From contig JALCOX010000009.1 of NCBI GenBank assembly GCA_022649925.1, positions 1 to 40,303 on the forward strand: 40,303 nucleotides of DNA, written 5' to 3'. Below, piece after piece: positions 38,822 to 40,303 of the stretch (the first letter of the stretch is position 1; every line of letters begins with the position of its first letter). Below the pieces are notes generated by a model that made no database searches, had not been told where the DNA came from, and saw nothing but the letters and a program-made list of their open reading frames with translations. The translations under genes were made by a program, and so were the position numbers. The DNA comes from Bifidobacteriaceae bacterium (GTDB taxonomy: Bacteria > Actinomycetota > Actinomycetes > Actinomycetales > Bifidobacteriaceae).

Positions 38822-39295
38822 TCAGTCCTCGGAAATTGTTCCGCCCGCCTGCTCCACCTTGGTGCGAGCAGATGCAGAAGCCTTGACTCCCTTGAGTGTG
38901 AAGGCGACCTTCACCTCTCCGGTGCCGAGGATCTTAACGGGATATCCTTCACGAACCGCACCCTTGGTGATGAGATCAGCGACGCTGACCTCTCCACCCT
39001 TGGGGAACAATTCGGCGAGATCGTTAAGGTTGACGACCTGGAACTCCTTCTTGAAGGGGCTGCGGAAGCCGCGAAGCTTCGGCAGACGCATGTACAGCGG
39101 AAGCTGTCCACCTTCGAAGCCCGGACGCACCTGATAGCGTGCTCCCGTGCCCTTTGTGCCGCGGCCCGAGGTCTTACCCTTGGAGCCTTCACCACGACCC
39201 ACGCGGGTCTTGGTCTTCTTAGCACCCGGAGCCGGACGCAGATCGTGCATCTGCAAGATCTCGACGTCCTTTTCTTCCTTCTTGGTTGCTGCCAT
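38822..39295 (-). CDS. rplO: 50S ribosomal protein L15
   Basis: A 157-residue large-subunit assembly protein. [34 protein letters not shown] near the N-terminus and [18 protein letters not shown] are diagnostic; it ends in [12 protein letters not shown]. An N-terminal extension of about 12 residues ([12 protein letters not shown]) precedes the usual start. GAGGAGG lies about 10 nt before the ATG. Confidence 0.96.
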   Translation of the reverse strand: MAATKKEEKDVEILQMHDLRPAPGAKKTKTRVGRGEGSKGKTSGRGTKGTGARYQVRPGFEGGQLPLYMRLPKLRGFRSPFKKEFQVVNLNDLAELFPKGGEVSVADLITKGAVREGYPVKILGTGEVKVAFTLKGVKASASARTKVEQAGGTISED

Positions 39296-39297
39296 GA

Positions 39298-39498
39298 TCA
39301 GTCAGCCTCCTCTACCGTGACAAGGTGGCGGACCGCATTTGCCATTCCGCGGTAGACAGGTGTGTCTTCACGGACGACGCTCTGATTGATCTTGTGCAGA
39401 CCAAGCGAATGGACGTTGCTCTTCTGAGCAGCAGTCGCGCCAACCAGACCCTTATTCAAAGTGATCTTGATGTTCTTTGCTTTTTTCTTAGCAGGCAT
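39298..39498 (-). CDS. rpmD: 50S ribosomal protein L30
   Basis: A 66-residue protein from ATG 39498 ([10 protein letters not shown]). [34 protein letters not shown] is the L30 core. The A of the start codon is the last base of the rpsE stop (TGATG), so translation is coupled; a GTG one codon upstream is less likely. rplO starts 2 nt after its stop. Confidence 0.96.
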   Translation of the reverse strand: MPAKKKAKNIKITLNKGLVGATAAQKSNVHSLGLHKINQSVVREDTPVYRGMANAVRHLVTVEEAD

Positions 39499-40229
39499 CA
39501 CTCACCATCTTTCTTCTGGGCGGCTTTGGCCTGTGCATCCTCGCGTGCCTTCTTCTCGTCGGCGAGGCCCTCTGCACGTGCACGAAGCAACTGAGCAGGA
39601 GCGACATCTTCGAGAGTCAGACCACGACGAACTGCGACCTCTTCAGGCTCTTCGAGCATCTTGAGTGCAGCGACCGTAGCGTTGACGATGTTGATCGCGT
39701 TGGACGAGCCCATGGACTTGCTGAGAATGTCGGTGATGCCGGCGCACTCGAGAACGGCGCGCACGGGGCCACCGGCGATAACGCCAGTTCCAGGAGCTGC
39801 AGGGCGAAGCAGCACGGTACCCGCGGCATCGTGACCGATGACGGGGTGAGTCACAGTTCCGCGAATGCGCGGGACAGTGAACATGTGCTTCTTGGCGTCG
39901 AGCTGGCCCTTGGCAATTGCTGCCGGGACCTCGCGGGACTTACCATAGCCAACTCCGACAGTTCCCTTGCCGTCACCGACGACAACGAGTGCTGCGAAGC
40001 TGAACGTACGACCGCCCTTGTGAACCTTGGCGACGCGGTTGATGGTAACAACGCGGTCAAGGAGCTCGTCACGGTTCTCGTCACGATCGCGACGGGAGCG
40101 GCGCTCCGAACGGCGTCCGCGGCCACCGCTGTTGCGGCGGTCCTTACGCTCGTCGTTACCCGCGGCTGCCGTGGTCTTCTGGGAATCTTCAGCCACTTGT
40201 GTTTCCTTAGTTTCTTGAGTATCGCTCAC
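39498..40229 (-). CDS. rpsE: 30S ribosomal protein S5
   Basis: A 243-residue small-subunit protein involved in decoding fidelity and mRNA helicase activity. [50 protein letters not shown] is the core, and [35 protein letters not shown] follows. It has a charged N-terminal extension ([14 protein letters not shown]...) and an Ala/Lys-rich tail ([14 protein letters not shown]). The start is GTG 40229, overlapping the rplR stop (GTGA), with AAGGAGG about 8 nt upstream. Confidence 0.96.
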   Translation of the reverse strand: MSDTQETKETQVAEDSQKTTAAAGNDERKDRRNSGGRGRRSERRSRRDRDENRDELLDRVVTINRVAKVHKGGRTFSFAALVVVGDGKGTVGVGYGKSREVPAAIAKGQLDAKKHMFTVPRIRGTVTHPVIGHDAAGTVLLRPAAPGTGVIAGGPVRAVLECAGITDILSKSMGSSNAINIVNATVAALKMLEEPEEVAVRRGLTLEDVAPAQLLRARAEGLADEKKAREDAQAKAAQKKDGE

Positions 40230-40303
40230 AGCTGCAGCCCTCCTTCACGAGCGCCGTCCGCAACTGCTGCGACGCGGCCGTGGTACTGATAGCCACCGCG
40301 GTC
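40226..40303 (-). CDS. rplR: 50S ribosomal protein L18 (3' end only)
   Basis: The last 25 codons and stop of L18 on the minus strand, cut by the window edge. The translation [20 protein letters not shown] and ending GGLQL match the conserved L18 C-terminus (FDRxGYxYHGRVxAxAxxAREGGL). The stop overlaps the rpsE GTG start by 4 nt. Confidence 0.93.
   Translation of the reverse strand, partial: DRGGYQYHGRVAAVADGAREGGLQL

Overview
The window is high-GC Gram-positive (Actinobacteria) chromosome. Both flanks hold conserved chromosomal genes: a ribosomal spc/alpha-type cluster at the right end, and AdnAB, fdxA-dapC, murB, rpmG and a tRNA-Tyr/Thr/Met cluster at the left. Several details point to the Bifidobacteriaceae: the SecY sequence, a TTG-started secY, very long adnA and adnB products, an acidic tail on L17, and rplQ-truA followed by tRNA-Ser. 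The family placement is inferred from memory of those proteins, not from a search.

Layout. 1-1856: a GNAT acetyltransferase coupled to an MFS exporter (cut by the window edge). 1898-10155: adnA-adnB, the two-subunit helicase-nuclease for double-strand-break end resection, overlapping by 4 nt. 10288-11163: a membrane-anchored protein with two tandem extracytoplasmic repeats. 11166-13583: tRNA-Ser(GCT), an EamA-type permease and DNA polymerase IV. 13592-18315: dapC-fdxA (lysine/DAP synthesis and a 7Fe-type ferredoxin), an APC amino-acid permease, murB and rpmG. 18362-18594: three tRNAs. 18831-21286: a HisC/Pat-type aminotransferase, two divergent small XRE regulators and an HdeD-like membrane protein.

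21448-32000 is an accessory sugar-catabolic locus and the most interesting part of the window. A LacI-family regulator precedes a cytosolic beta-helix protein (GH141-like), an enolase-superfamily sugar-acid dehydratase, an aldo/keto reductase strongly resembling plant L-galactose dehydrogenase, a PfkB kinase with altered sugar-binding residues, an RbsD-type mutarotase, a divergent DeoC-type aldolase, an MFS/GPH-like transporter and a COG3618 lactonase. Read together, they outline uptake, glycoside cleavage, mutarotation, C1 oxidation, lactone opening, dehydration, and then kinase plus aldolase. The expected substrate is a sugar of L-galacto configuration (L-fucose, L-galactose or D-arabinose). 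The kinase plus DeoC-type ending is not the standard L-fucose ending and may be a new variant. A textbook promoter at 22673-22701 is followed by a perfect 16-bp palindrome over the expected transcription start, with a near-copy 149 bp upstream. This is the likely operator pair of the LacI protein.

32025-40303: a 25-bp perfect inverted repeat, tRNA-Ser(CGA), then on the minus strand rplR (partial), rpsE, rpmD, rplO, secY, adk, infA, rpmJ, rpsM, rpsK, rpoA, rplQ and truA. Hairpins separate rplO/secY, secY/adk and adk/infA, and infA has its own strong promoter. Several genes (adnA, the EamA permease, both XRE genes, hisC and possibly dinB) have a TAnnnT box 6-7 nt before the start codon and little or no Shine-Dalgarno, which suggests leaderless transcription.
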